From: Adineta ricciae
Taxonomy: Eukaryota > Rotifera > Eurotatoria > Adinetida > Adinetidae
Assembly (NCBI GenBank): GCA_905250025.1
Contig: CAJNOJ010000158.1
Location: 182,890 to 246,889, forward strand
DNA: 64,000 nt
Direction of reading: 5' to 3'
A program made the translations under genes and the position numbers. Below the pieces are notes generated by a model. That model had not been told where the DNA came from and did not search any database. It saw only the letters and a program-made list of their open reading frames with translations. Shown here piece by piece: positions 43,988 to 54,205 of this stretch. Every line of letters starts with the position of its first letter. Position 1 is the first letter of the stretch.

Positions 43988-45955
43988 TCAAGAAAAATGC
44001 GATGTGAAAACATTCCATTGTTCATCTTCTATTGATGTTAACGCTAATTTAATAGTCCATAATCGATCTCTCAGTTGTTTGCTTTCTCCAACACTGAAAA
44101 CTGCTCCCATCGAGAAAAGAACTTCATCTTCATCTTTGAAAATACTCTGATAAACAAGACTTGCAAAGGGAATCGATTGTTTCATTGTTGTATCAACAAG
44201 GATACAATAAATAACTGAGATCGAGTTTTCCTCGACATTTCCATCACCAGAAAATGCCAGAGCAGCTTCATAATCACTTGTTGTTGACAGAAATGTGTTT
44301 GTTGAAACAAGATGTCCTCGATTTTTTTGTAACTGATGCAGTTCACACAAGTGCATCCTCAAACCTCGATAAAGTTGCAGAACTCTTTGATTTGATGGTA
44401 ATTGTCGAAGAAATTCCATCTGCATCTGAGCAAGTTGATTGTGAAGATCATGAATAAAGTAACGTAGTTTAAAAATCCGATCAATATTTTCATTTCGAAG
44501 TGCGCGATTAATTAGTCGATAAAGAAAACAATCAACACTGTACCATTTGATTGCATCTCGAGGATCGTAAGTGGCATCGAAATGATCAATTTTCTTCAAT
44601 TCGACAGTATCTTCAGCATAAGCTTCTCGACAAACGTCAAGAAGTTCATTTCGAGCAAAATCATTTTGATCTAAACGTAGCATCATATCGATGAACAATT
44701 GAGACGCTAAAAACGATCCATTTTCTAATGTGAGATCATGAAAGAAGTTTTTCTTTGATTGAATGTTTTGTAATGTAAAGAATGATCGTTGATTGAGAAT
44801 ATCTTTCGTTCGCAAATACCATGGATTCATAATTGAAACAAATTGTTCGTCATTTTCATCAATTAACGTCAAATCAATATACCAAAATTCGTCGAGAGTA
44901 TTTTTTGTCACTCGTTCAACACGAAACAACGAACGAAACGAGAACAAAATTTCCAACTCGTGATCTGCAACACTAAACTGTGATATATCGCAATAAGCAC
45001 CCTGGATATGTTGAGGAATATCGATGGAAAATAGGACTTGTCCGATTTGGTCTGTTCGATGTGGAGACAAGATGCTTGTGAAGTCAAAAGCTGTGTCTCT
45101 CGACAACGTTGTTGACCAAAAGGCTGTTAATCCAATAAGACCACCGATATTGGCTTGAATTTCTAGGATTTCTTCTAAATGCATCTGCTGACCGCGATAG
45201 ATACGTGCAATTGAATGGATTTCATGACGATGGTTTTGTATATAGTTTTCTAGATCAGATATGACATAACGCATAGCGAAAATATGATTGATATCTTCAG
45301 ATCTGAGTGTACGATTCAACAAAATATAGAAGAAGGATTCTCTTGTATACCATTTAATGATTTCATTTGAGTTATAAGTTTGTACGAATTCTGAGCATGA
45401 TCGTTGAATGATTTCAGTTTGTTTTGTATGAAATGCTTTGACATTGTTTAACATTTCTTTTTGAGCGACATCAGTTTGTTTTAAACACGACAGAATATAG
45501 TAGAAATATTGATACCAAAGATATTTAGCAGTGTGCTTGCTAAGATCGTATGATGTTCGTTCAACAGGCCAAGAATCGAATGTTATGTAAAGCCGATGTC
45601 GGTTACGTATTGTGAATGACAGATGATCAACAAGTGATTGAGTATTCGAAAAATATTCAACATTTTCATACGAGAATCGTCGTGTGCCAACAATAATTGT
45701 GCGAGTAATTTGAGGAAATATTGGACGATAATTATCGCATACAAGAGAAGAAATAAGATCCGACAAAACTAAAGTTATTTGTAGATTTGCATTTAAAACA
45801 AGATAATCGAAAAGATCATCGATGTCGATAAACCAGTGTTTGATGTAATAAGATAATCGAGGATTTGATCGAAAATCTTGTTGAGTTAGATCAAAACTGA
45901 TAAAACACTGGCCAAACGAATCAGAATTTTGAATACGTGTGTAAAATCGATACAT
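43988..45955 (-). CDS. Tandem-domain ADP-ribosyltransferase, intact copy
   Basis: 655 aa, single exon; ATG at 45955. Residues ~1-150 are an alpha-beta domain (CFISFDLTQ, LVLSDLISSLV, RTIIVGTRR) of the type also seen alone at 17-18.7 kb. ART-1 (~200-400) has YRGQQM, FWSTTLSRDTA and HELEILFSF. ART-2 (~440-655) has YRGLRM, FLSTTSDYEAA and DEDEVLFS. Both keep Arg, Ser and E-x-E, so both could be active mono-ADP-ribosyltransferases. There is no signal peptide. The conserved N-terminal domain may sense or recruit the target. The damaged homologue lies at 29195-31163. Confidence 0.88.
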   Translation of the reverse strand: MYRFYTRIQNSDSFGQCFISFDLTQQDFRSNPRLSYYIKHWFIDIDDLFDYLVLNANLQITLVLSDLISSLVCDNYRPIFPQITRTIIVGTRRFSYENVEYFSNTQSLVDHLSFTIRNRHRLYITFDSWPVERTSYDLSKHTAKYLWYQYFYYILSCLKQTDVAQKEMLNNVKAFHTKQTEIIQRSCSEFVQTYNSNEIIKWYTRESFFYILLNRTLRSEDINHIFAMRYVISDLENYIQNHRHEIHSIARIYRGQQMHLEEILEIQANIGGLIGLTAFWSTTLSRDTAFDFTSILSPHRTDQIGQVLFSIDIPQHIQGAYCDISQFSVADHELEILFSFRSLFRVERVTKNTLDEFWYIDLTLIDENDEQFVSIMNPWYLRTKDILNQRSFFTLQNIQSKKNFFHDLTLENGSFLASQLFIDMMLRLDQNDFARNELLDVCREAYAEDTVELKKIDHFDATYDPRDAIKWYSVDCFLYRLINRALRNENIDRIFKLRYFIHDLHNQLAQMQMEFLRQLPSNQRVLQLYRGLRMHLCELHQLQKNRGHLVSTNTFLSTTSDYEAALAFSGDGNVEENSISVIYCILVDTTMKQSIPFASLVYQSIFKDEDEVLFSMGAVFSVGESKQLRDRLWTIKLALTSIEDEQWNVFTSHFS

Positions 45956-46031
45956 ATTTGATGCAAAAATAAACCGTCATTTTCGCCTCCATTTTATGTA
46001 AACACGTGGAGAGAATAGGCAAATATTATGT

Positions 46032-46187
46032 TGGCTTCCCACTCGTCTTCTTTTTTTCTTTTCTTTCTTCTTTAGTTTTCTCAATTTTCTTATCTACGTT
46101 ATTACTTCGCAATTTTTTTATAAACTTATATTTGATGATGTTTAACTTTTTGCAAAAAGAAAAGGAAAAAGAGGAAGTGGGAAGCCA
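46032..46187. mobile_element. ~156-bp MITE upstream of the tandem-ART gene
   Basis: The ends TGGCTTCCCACT (46032-46043) and AGTGGGAAGCCA (46176-46187) are perfect 12-bp inverted repeats with pyrimidine- and purine-rich inner arms. The block is absent from the otherwise colinear 31.2-kb copy, which supplies the empty site. TTATG on both flanks is a plausible target duplication. It has no coding capacity. Confidence 0.75.
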
Positions 46188-46840
46188 GATCTTATGTTAT
46201 GCTGTTCACTTAACGTTCTTTCGTTGGCAGAAAAAAAGCGATGAAACAACGACATATTTACATTCAACTGTATATGTTATTTCTTCTACTTTCTGATATC
46301 AGATAAAGAGACTAACAGAATATCGATTAGTAGAATCGTAGTTTTTAGTATGCTAAACATGAGATATACAAGGGAACTTCAGTAGATGATATTTACGCAA
46401 ATCATTTATATCCTAGTAAATTATAAAAGAAGATACGGGAACTTTTTCATAAAAGGCTCCATTCAAACACTTGACTCATTGTTCTGATATCAAGCAATGA
46501 CATGTATCCGTGTCTTTCAAACGCAAATATCCTATAGGATGCGAATGTGAAGGTTTCGCTAAGAGTATATTTTCTATACTTCACTCGATATCCTCACACT
46601 CGTTCCATCTCGATGTTTTCATCCGCACCCATAACATCATCCACTGCGAGTATGATCATAGAGGAATCTATACAAAAAAGAACAACGAATATTGCTACTG
46701 CAATTAAATATATAATCGTAGCATATAGAAATGTTCTTCAACAACTTGCAGAACCTTTCTTATAACCGTGATATCTATCCTATCTTCCTTGTTTAGATAC
46801 ATATACGTCATTTATTTTATTTACGAAAGCTTTCTGAAGA

Positions 46841-48476
46841 TTAATGACAAGCTGCTCCTAGCGAAACTCGAATACTGTTCATTTCTGTGTCAATGAAAAC
46901 CAGATCATCTTTTCCATCTTGATTTAAATCAATAACTTTCAGCGATTGGAAACATTTACTATTGTGAATTCTATCCATATGAAATGACAAATAGTTTTTA
47001 TCAAAAAATCCAATTTTGGTTCCGAGAAAGATTGTTACTGTTCCATTGCAATGCAACAGAGCTAAATCATCAATCTGATCGTTGTTGAAATTGATTCGAC
47101 TAATCGATGTTGGAAAATCGCTCGTTAAGTAAATTTGCTGGGTAAAATTTCCTTTCAGGTNAAACATTTACTATTGTTAATTCTATCCATATGAAATGAC
47201 AAATAGTTTTTATCAAAAAATCCAATTTTGGTTCCGAGAAAGATTGTTACTGTTCCATTGCAATGCAACAGAGCTATATCGTCAATCTGATCGTTGTTGA
47301 AATTGATTCGACTAATTGATGTTGGAAAATCGCTCGTTAAGTAAATTTGCTGCGTAAAATTTCCTTTGAGGTACGCAAGTAAGACTTGTAATGTGCTCGA
47401 TTGAGATGAAATCGTTGCTAAATCTTCGCGATCATCGTAATTAAACTTTCCTTTAATTAATATTGACGGATCCTCGTAAATATCGTACCTTGATAGAGGT
47501 TTTACTTGTAATGATCTATCAATCGAAACTGTGTAAAGATCATTATTACGACTACAAAAACTTATTTCATTTTGTTTTCCATTATTGTCAAAATCACCAC
47601 CAACTATTGATAAAATACCTTGCTTAGCAACTTTTGAATATACTCGTATCCCACCAAAATTAGAACCATTACCATAATTGACGAAAAGTATCACGTTATT
47701 TAGTGCATGTATTCGATTTGTCTGACGACTTACAATCAAATCAATAAATCCATCATCATTTACATCATGGGCTAGAATTGCCTGTGGCTTATCTGTGGAA
47801 TTATAAGCAGAGAGTTCGATCGGAGATGAAAATATTGTATCACTTCCTGTAAGACCAAAGAAAAAAATGATTTTCTTCGCTTCATATAATGTAACCGCTA
47901 AGAAAAAGGAAAAATGTCCTCGTTATGCGAATTTCTGTTTCTATTAATTACCTAAATCTAAACATGTATCATGGTTAAAGTCAGCGGCGATGACCTGTTG
48001 CGGCGATGTTTCATCTCCAGTTCGATAAATTAACTGTGTTTCAAACGTCCCATCACCTTTACCTAACAAAACGCTCAAACTATGAGAATCAGCATTGGTT
48101 ACCACCAAATCTATCATCGAATCTTGATTAAAATCACCCGTCGCAATTGATGTTGGACGTTGACCTACTCGATAAGTTTTATCTTGATATTTGAAAGTCA
48201 TATAACAATTATCTAAGCATAATTCAAACTAATTATTAGTATCGGACCCTTTCTCCATTCGGCATACTTGCTGTTGTTGCTGTTGGTGATGATGATGTTT
48301 GCAATAGCGTATCATTGACATCAATCGTCGTCGTTGTTGTTATGATTGCTGTAGTTGATTTGTGTTGTTTCTTATCTCGATTGACCGCAACAATAATAGA
48401 AAGTAGAACGATAGCAGTGAGAGACAAAGAAATCAAGCACATGATCAATACTCGGTGTTGATGTCTTTGTTTCGAT
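46841..48476 (-). CDS. TM segment and FG-GAP ectodomain: 3' exons of the multi-module gene
   Basis: Exons on the minus strand: 48476-48268 (basic stretch, then TM helix ISLSLTAIVLLSIIVAV and a Thr-rich stalk), 48212-47952 and 47897-46841, with introns of 55 and 54 bp. FG-GAP loops: GDFNQDSMIDLVV, ADFNHDTCLD, HDVNDDGFIDLIV, GDFDNNGKQ, FNNDQIDDIA and DLNQDGKDDL. The 48476 exon has no ATG at its start. It is entered in phase 2 from the 38-bp exon 48565-48528, which links it to the membrane modules upstream. The N at 47161 joins two overlapping contigs (46950-47160 and 47162-47372), adding a false 212 bp and breaking the frame. Confidence 0.75.
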
Positions 48477-48527
48477 CTTCAATATGAATATAAACAGACG
48501 AGTTCTATCAAATAGAATATCTCTTAC

Positions 48528-49989
48528 ACATTTCCTCGTTGTTTATCAACGCTATCTCCTTTTATCTAGAAAAATATTCTCAGAAAAAAAGTGAAGTCTC
48601 TATCTATCAATCTTACCGTTGTATCTGCTTCTACATCGATCTCATCTTGATTTATCGGTGGAATATCGGACATTGATGGTACACTTATCGATAATTGTTT
48701 TTCTTCGTTCTTTCGACGTTTAACAATTGTACGCACCGCTAAATCCATATAGAAAACAAAGAAATACAAACCTTTTGTCAATCCACCAAAAAGGCCGAGT
48801 AATGTTGTTATAACATACATTAAATTACGATCTTGTACGTATGAATATTCGCATAAATAAGGACTGCACTCATTAAAATATTGTTCAAATGAAATTTTTT
48901 CTTTCCATCTAATAACGAAAAGTTGATTAAGAAGTGTTTCAATCGTGGCATTCATCGGTGATAATGGCGAAGGATGTAATGCATTAACTGGATATGGTTT
49001 TGCATAGAAGATTGATGCACGCATCATGTCAATGCACGTTTGACTATAGAGACAAGCTAAAGTCGATTGAAGTATTGAATCTAAAAGTATGCAACCAACA
49101 CGAAATCCAGCAATACTTTGTCTTGATGAAGTACTCGACGATCGAAACGGAAAGCCGATCAATTCTCCACAAGTTGACTGTAATCCACATGAGCAGTTTT
49201 CGTCTTCATAGGTTTGTGCTGTAGTTAGAATATGTATGGGTTGATCAAGAAAGCCGTTAAACACTTTTATTGGATATCTCGAAATAAATTTCCAATTTGA
49301 TGAAAATAAACTTGTCAGCTGATTTGCTTGATTAGTTAATTGTAGCAATTTCAATGTTTCGGCGAATTGATTAGCTGTTGAAAGTCTGAATTGTTCAATA
49401 ATGATTGGTACGCGTTTCGAAAATTCTTTTTCCGATACAATATTTCCACTGATAAAATCTGTTTGATGAAAAATCTGTAATGATGTTTTTAACGTAGTTT
49501 CTGAAAGTAAGCATAATTGAGACAAAATTTGAAATAATAAACGAATTACTGAACGAAAATCAGTTCCGTATGCCTCATTCGTAAATAAACCTTCGGAATC
49601 GTCAAAAGTCATAAGCCATTTTAGTGAGACAAAATCACTTGCACACACAGAATGATATTTCGGTTGAAGTTCAACTATGAATTTATGATATTTTATAGCT
49701 GTTTGAGTGCAGGGACAGTAAAGTGTGTGTTCGTATTGAGAATACAAGTGTTTATATTTGCTAATCGATGGTGATTTAACAATAATTTGTTTTGTTTCTT
49801 GTTCTAATGATGTATAAATGATGAGAATAGAAAATGCTGTTATTAAGAAAATGAGATATATCCGTGTTTTGTATCGATCTCGGCGTAGAACATTTTGGTC
49901 ATTGGATAGTGGAATACGAATAAAAAGATTTAATTTCATAACATACTCTTTGCTCATCATAGTAAATGAAGAGAGTTTTTCATACAATC
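48528..49989 (-). CDS. Two-TM 'CPC' membrane module 3 plus linker exon
   Basis: Exon 49989-48617 (about 457 codons) and linker exon 48565-48528, intron 48566-48616 (51 bp). TM1 is LIFLITAFSILIIYTSL. The ectodomain starts with a CPC motif (LYCPCTQTAIKY), has CSCG..C and GFRVGCILLDS..STL.CLY..C blocks and FNECSP..C, and ends at TM2 (VITTLLGLFGGLTKGLYFFVFY). The family is very common in bdelloids in my recollection; topology resembles DEG/ENaC-type channels but I cannot assign it. The first codon is completed from the previous module (phase 1), and the apparent start in this frame is TTG, not ATG. The TAG at 48566-48568 is the splice acceptor and not a stop codon. Confidence 0.75.
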
Positions 49990-50243
49990 CTAGAAAATAT
50001 TCAAAGGTGCACCAAAGTTGAGCAGATTCTCAACATTTTAGACAATGTAAAACGGTAAGGGTTCAAAAGAATCTCTGCTGTCCAACAGAGACAGCTTACA
50101 GTGTAGATGAATACACTCGACCTGTGATGTAATCGTTAAAATAAATGCGACAACTTCGGACTTTATCCGAAAGTTATGTGTACTTCAAAAAGTGTATCAG
50201 ATGGCACACAAAAATCTGAGAATTTTTCTGTAAGTTAGTAGTA

Positions 50244-50404
50244 TTACAGTCGATCGGGCTCATCTTCGAACTCGTCTGCGGCATTGACAATATACTGCTA
50301 TGTACTAAATTTCACGACAATTGGATCATTCTTTCGGGAGTTATCGGATTAACAGTGAGACGGACCTATTCTATAGTATACTCACTTTTTGAGTACACAA
50401 AAAC
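50244..50404. repeat. Direct repeat, left copy
   Basis: Shares with 51010-51177 the series CATCTTCGAACTCG, ATGCTATGTA-like, AGTTATCGGATTAAC and CTCACTTTTTGAGTACACAAAAA. The two copies bracket about 600 bp. The outer ends contain a small palindrome around ACTTTTTGAGT. Possibly LTR-like or terminal repeats of a non-autonomous element. Confidence 0.6.
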
Positions 50405-50930
50405 CAGCACGCAAAGTTTGACTACCTTATCTGCCATAGAATCACTTGGATAATAACTCACCGACGCCAACCTTATCCATCTACCCTTCCATATGTCCAC
50501 AAAAGTAGCACGGAGGGTTTGGCGTACAGTCTTGACACGAAATCGCGTGGGTGAAATTTCACTCAGACACCACCCATGTCGTCAACACCTATCGTCCTCA
50601 CTAGTATGCGAACAGTCGTTTGAGGCTTTCTAGACATATGGAACCAGCATGCAAAGTTTCGCGGCGTTTTCAGTTATAGGACCACTTGGGTGAGATTGCA
50701 CCCACACCATCCTTACCCACCCTCATCACTGGTCCACTAACTCTCTTTCGATGTTTCCCTACATTCACAGAAGCACTATGAAAGATTTCGTGACTTTTTC
50801 TGATGCAAAATCGCTGGGGTGAAATTCCACCCAGGCCTACCCCTTCACTGGCCAATCAGCATTTTTCTGGATCCAAAGAAACAGTACAGAAGCTTTCGTG
50901 GCCATGGCTGATACAAAAAGTGAATGCAAA
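50405..50930. repeat. Degenerate ~120-bp tandem array
   Basis: Four to five divergent units start near 50405, 50500, 50640, 50765 and 50880. Each contains an AGCAC/AGCATG..AAAGTTT/AAGATTTCG start, a GTTTTCAGTTATAGG-like centre and a GGGTGAAATT-C-CACCCA end. Degeneracy suggests an old array carried inside the element bounded by the direct repeats. Confidence 0.5.
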
Positions 50931-51009
50931 TCGAATAAGCGGATAAACAGGCAAATCTTCAAGTTTTTCATATAGGAATTAGAGAAAACTTTATCAAAAG
51001 TCAGCAAGA

Positions 51010-51177
51010 GTACAGCCGATCAGGCTCATCTTCGAACTCGACCGAGATATTTACAAGATAATGCTATGTATCAAATTTCATGAAAATTGGATTATTCATT
51101 CAGGAGTTATCGGATTAACGGCCGGACGGACATACTGACCGATTCTATAGTGTACTCACTTTTTGAGTACACAAAAA
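51010..51177. repeat. Direct repeat, right copy
   Basis: Second copy of the 50244-50404 repeat. Slightly longer, with GGACGGACATACTGACC-type sequence between the shared blocks. Confidence 0.6.
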
Positions 51178-51266
51178 GATGATTTAAACTGTGACAATCT
51201 CTCACGCTCACAATAACACGTAGTGCCAGTGGTGAAAAAAGTCCCTTGTAAGATAATCTGACTTAC

Positions 51267-52595
51267 GTGTTCGTATAGATTCGAGTTCATTGATATTCAT
51301 TTGTCGATGTTGAAATATAAAAGTTTGCATCTTTACTAATATGAGAATTATTATTGGTAAAACTAATCGAAGAGCAATTTGAAGGCCACCCATTACACCA
51401 ATAAGATTTGTGACAATATAAATAGTTTGAAATTTTGTTTTATAAGTATATTGACATGATAATGGTCGGCATTGATTAAAATAAGATTGATATGAACTTC
51501 CACTAAGCCAAGATCGAATGAATAACTTATTTGTTAAATTTTCTATTGGACTAAATGTTTCATTCTCTGATAAATCTGTTAAAATATTATAGTCATCTAA
51601 TGATATGTTTGATAGAATAAATTTTTTGATCTCAGACAGACACGTGTGATTATAAAGACATTCTAGTGTTGATATCAAAACTGCTTGTAATGGAAACCAT
51701 GTTTGATACATTCCTGGTATAATAATAGAGTCAAACCTTTTGTCTTTAATGATTGTTTGTTTATGACATAGATCATAGGAGAGTAGAGAACACGAATAAC
51801 CAAAGGGATCTTCTGATGAAGCATCACAAGTCGGTCTTTCTTTCGAATTATAACGAAAATACAGTAAACGAAGGACGTAATTTCCGTTTGAATCTCTGTA
51901 ATCGTATAAGAACCACGAGTTTGTTGGTGTAACAAATTGATTGATTTCAAAATTCGATTTTAATAAACCAATGATACGTTGGTATGATTCAGGAATTGTT
52001 TGTTGGAATTGCTTCATAATTAAATCCGTTTGCATATTAAATACTTTGGAATGATACAATTCCTTACTCACAAATTTCGTTCGATAGAATAGCTCAAGAG
52101 ATTCATTAATCGTTTGATTAGCCATAGTGCATAATGTTGATAAAAGTTGAAAATAGAATTGAGATTGATAACGATAATCCTGTGTGAAAATCGGCGATTG
52201 AGAGAATCGCATATTTATCCATTCTGATGAAAGAAATTTACTTGAACATATCCCGTAATATTGAGGAGTAAGCGACAAAATCGATTGATAATCGATAGCG
52301 GTATGTTGACAGGGACAATGAAGCGTTAAGAGATGCTTTTCATAAAGCTCTTCAAAGAGTTCTCTTGATGGATGTTTAACGGTTACTTGTCGAGTTTCTG
52401 ATTGTATCGATGTAAAACTTATTAGAATTAGTACGGCTACGAGCAAAACAAATAAATAAGTCCATGTTGTGTAACGCTCAATCCGACGAATCGTTTCTTT
52501 ACTTGTCGGAGGAACTTTCTCGAATAAATTCAACTCCACTAACTGTTTTCTGGTCAATTGAAGTGATTTTGTTAGGAACTGCTTCAAAGAAGACT
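51267..52595 (-). CDS. Two-TM 'CPC' membrane module 2
   Basis: One exon of 1329 bp entered in phase 1 at 52595 (A|AG = Lys) and left in phase 1 at 51267. TM1 is YLFVLLVAVLILISFTSI. The ectodomain has CPCQHTAIDY, an SSEDPFGYSCSLL block, QAVLISTLECLYNHTC and FNQCRPLSCQYTY; TM2 is IVTNLIGVMGGLQIALRLVLPIIILILV. There is no ATG at its 5' end (the frame opens at a TTG codon), which supports its being an internal exon. Same family as modules 1 and 3 but clearly divergent, so the duplication is old. Confidence 0.75.
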
Positions 52596-52648
52596 CTAAA
52601 AGAAAACATCGAAGTTTACATAAAAGTCTTCATACAAAAGATATTTAC

Positions 52649-53888
52649 TCGGCTTAGTCTCAGATTCATTCTGAAACGTGTAAGAGTGTTTTCGTTGTGA
52701 AAGAAATCTCCATATCATTGGCCATACGGTTTTTATAATGATAGGTACGATTATTTTTAATACTGTTGATAATCCTCCGGCTAAACCAATCACTGTGGTT
52801 ATAATAATCAACACACTATGTCGATTGGTAGCATATTGGCATAAATTCGGTTTACAATTGTTGAAATATCGATCGTAGAATGTTTCATTGGACCACTGAA
52901 TAACCAACATTTGACTGAGTAGGTTTTCAATTGTGAAATTTGAGCTTGATGAATCATTCAAGTTCTTGTATTTATTTACTGATCCTGTCAAGTTATTAAC
53001 AAATTCTTGATCGTATAATATTTCCAATGTAGATTTCAGGAGTGCACTGAACATGTAACAACCTGTTTGAAAACCGGGAACAGTTTTATTATTTAACATT
53101 GCTGAACCGAGACAATGGGTCGATGTTGAACTCGAACACGTACAGTTCGATCCATCTGGAAATGTGTAGTGTATTCCATCGTAAGGAACACCGTCTTCGT
53201 CTTCGAGTAAACTAAAAAGTTTATAGTGATTTCTTGGCAAAACACTTGTTAATGAAGCTCCGGTCATGAGTAAACTCTGAGCTGTAATATTTTGAATAAA
53301 ACTTAATGTTCTCAAAAATGGCTTTGGTGTCAGAATGATAAAATCATTGATTAAAGAAGATATTTGAGAATGAAATAGATCTGATGGAACTAAATTTGAT
53401 TGAATCAATTCAGTGTGCAGGAACTCTTGCAGATTGTATTCAACTGTTTTCTGTGTTAATTCGCAAAGTGTGCGAAGAGTTTGAAATTGAAAAGTAGCAA
53501 TTCGATAAACATCAGTCAAAATCGACTTGTTCGACGTTTGCTCGTAGAAATCGTATAAATTACGAATAAAATCATCAGAAATGAACTGACTTTGACAGAA
53601 TTCATGATAAATCGGTTGAATACGAAGGAATGTTTCGTATCTTATCGAGATTGTCGTGCATGGACATTGTAATGAACGAGTTTCTGATAGAAAGAGATAT
53701 CTTTTGAATGAAGGGGATTTGATCACAACTGTTCGTGTGGAACTTGTGACCGAATAATAAAAAATCAGAATGGTTAACGAAAGAAGAAAAAGAAACAGAT
53801 ACAATCGAGTTGATTGCCGTTCGTTTTCAACCACTTCTTCATCTTCGATTCCACTTTGAAAAAGATTTAGTTGAAAGAAATACGATTT
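52649..53888 (-). CDS. Two-TM 'CPC' membrane module 1 (5' side lost in N gap)
   Basis: Exon ends at 52649 (CCG A|GTAAAT). The 53-bp intron 52596-52648 leads in frame to module 2, and the TAG at 52596-52598 is its acceptor. TM1 is RLYLFLFLLSLTILIFYY; then CPCTTISIRY, CTCSSSTSTHC, PGFQTGCYMFSALLKSTLEIL, FNNCKPNLCQY, and TM2 IITTVIGLAGGLSTVLKIIVPIIIKTV. A duplicate of the start lies at 23086-23217, where a splice acceptor precedes it, so further exons lie upstream. The protein's true N-terminus is not visible. Confidence 0.72.
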
Positions 53889-53940
53889 NNNNNNNNNNNN
53901 NNNNNNNNNNNNNNNNNNNNNNNNNNNNNNNNNNNNNNNN
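53889..53940. other. 52-N assembly gap
   Basis: Both flanks occur in the same order at 23086-23208 and from 24698, there separated by about 1.5 kb. The gap therefore probably hides about 1.5 kb and not 52 bp. Confidence 0.75.
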
Positions 53941-54205
53941 GGGGGTCCACATTTCTGCTTTTGAACAACACTCTCTTTTAGATTGTGTTTCACAAAAGTG
54001 CTAATTACTTTCATCAGACGAATATGTGCTTATTCTTAACCATAAAGAAAAGTAGTCACACACAGACACAGCACGCGATCTTTTATACCGCGACTAATTT
54101 ACTAAAACGACCATGAATAAATAGTTAGATTGTCCGACACGAAGTGACAAGGCACTGTGTTCAAATCTCAGTAACATCATCCATAGAATGATCCTAGACG
54201 CGTCA
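53941..54205. repeat. Duplicate of 24698-24961, including tRNA-like element
   Basis: Near-identical to the earlier block through GATCCTAGAC, after which the copies diverge. Includes the A-box/B-box-like pair at 54122-54168 described for the first copy. Confidence 0.7.

Larger units (their letters stand above)
43308..46700. repeat. Segmental duplication of 28526-31740
   Basis: F-box tail, tandem ART and upstream flank are repeated in the same order and orientation. Differences include three inactivating changes in the 29-31 kb ART copy and a ~156-bp MITE in the 46-kb copy. Could be paralogous duplication or the homologous/homoeologous copies expected of the degenerate-tetraploid bdelloid genome. 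Confidence 0.8.
49990..51266 (-). other. 1277-bp repeat-filled intron of the multi-module gene
   Basis: The donor ACAC|GTAAGTC (exon ends 51267) and acceptor TTTTCTAG|GA (exon starts 49989) are both strong and in matching phase 1, so that modules 2 and 3 join in frame. All other introns in this gene are 51-55 bp. The extra length is accounted for by the direct repeats and degenerate tandem array described separately, so a transposon-like insertion into a short intron is likely. Confidence 0.65.

Noticed and set aside
48566-48568. TAG as the stop codon of the third membrane module
   Set aside because: It is the 3' AG of a 51-bp intron with a GTAAGA donor, and splicing restores a continuous frame into the TM/FG-GAP exons.
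52596-54014. Membrane protein starting at 54014 and reading through the N gap
   Set aside because: The frame crosses 52 Ns. The duplicate shows about 1.5 kb is missing there, so the N-terminal 24 residues are not demonstrably linked.
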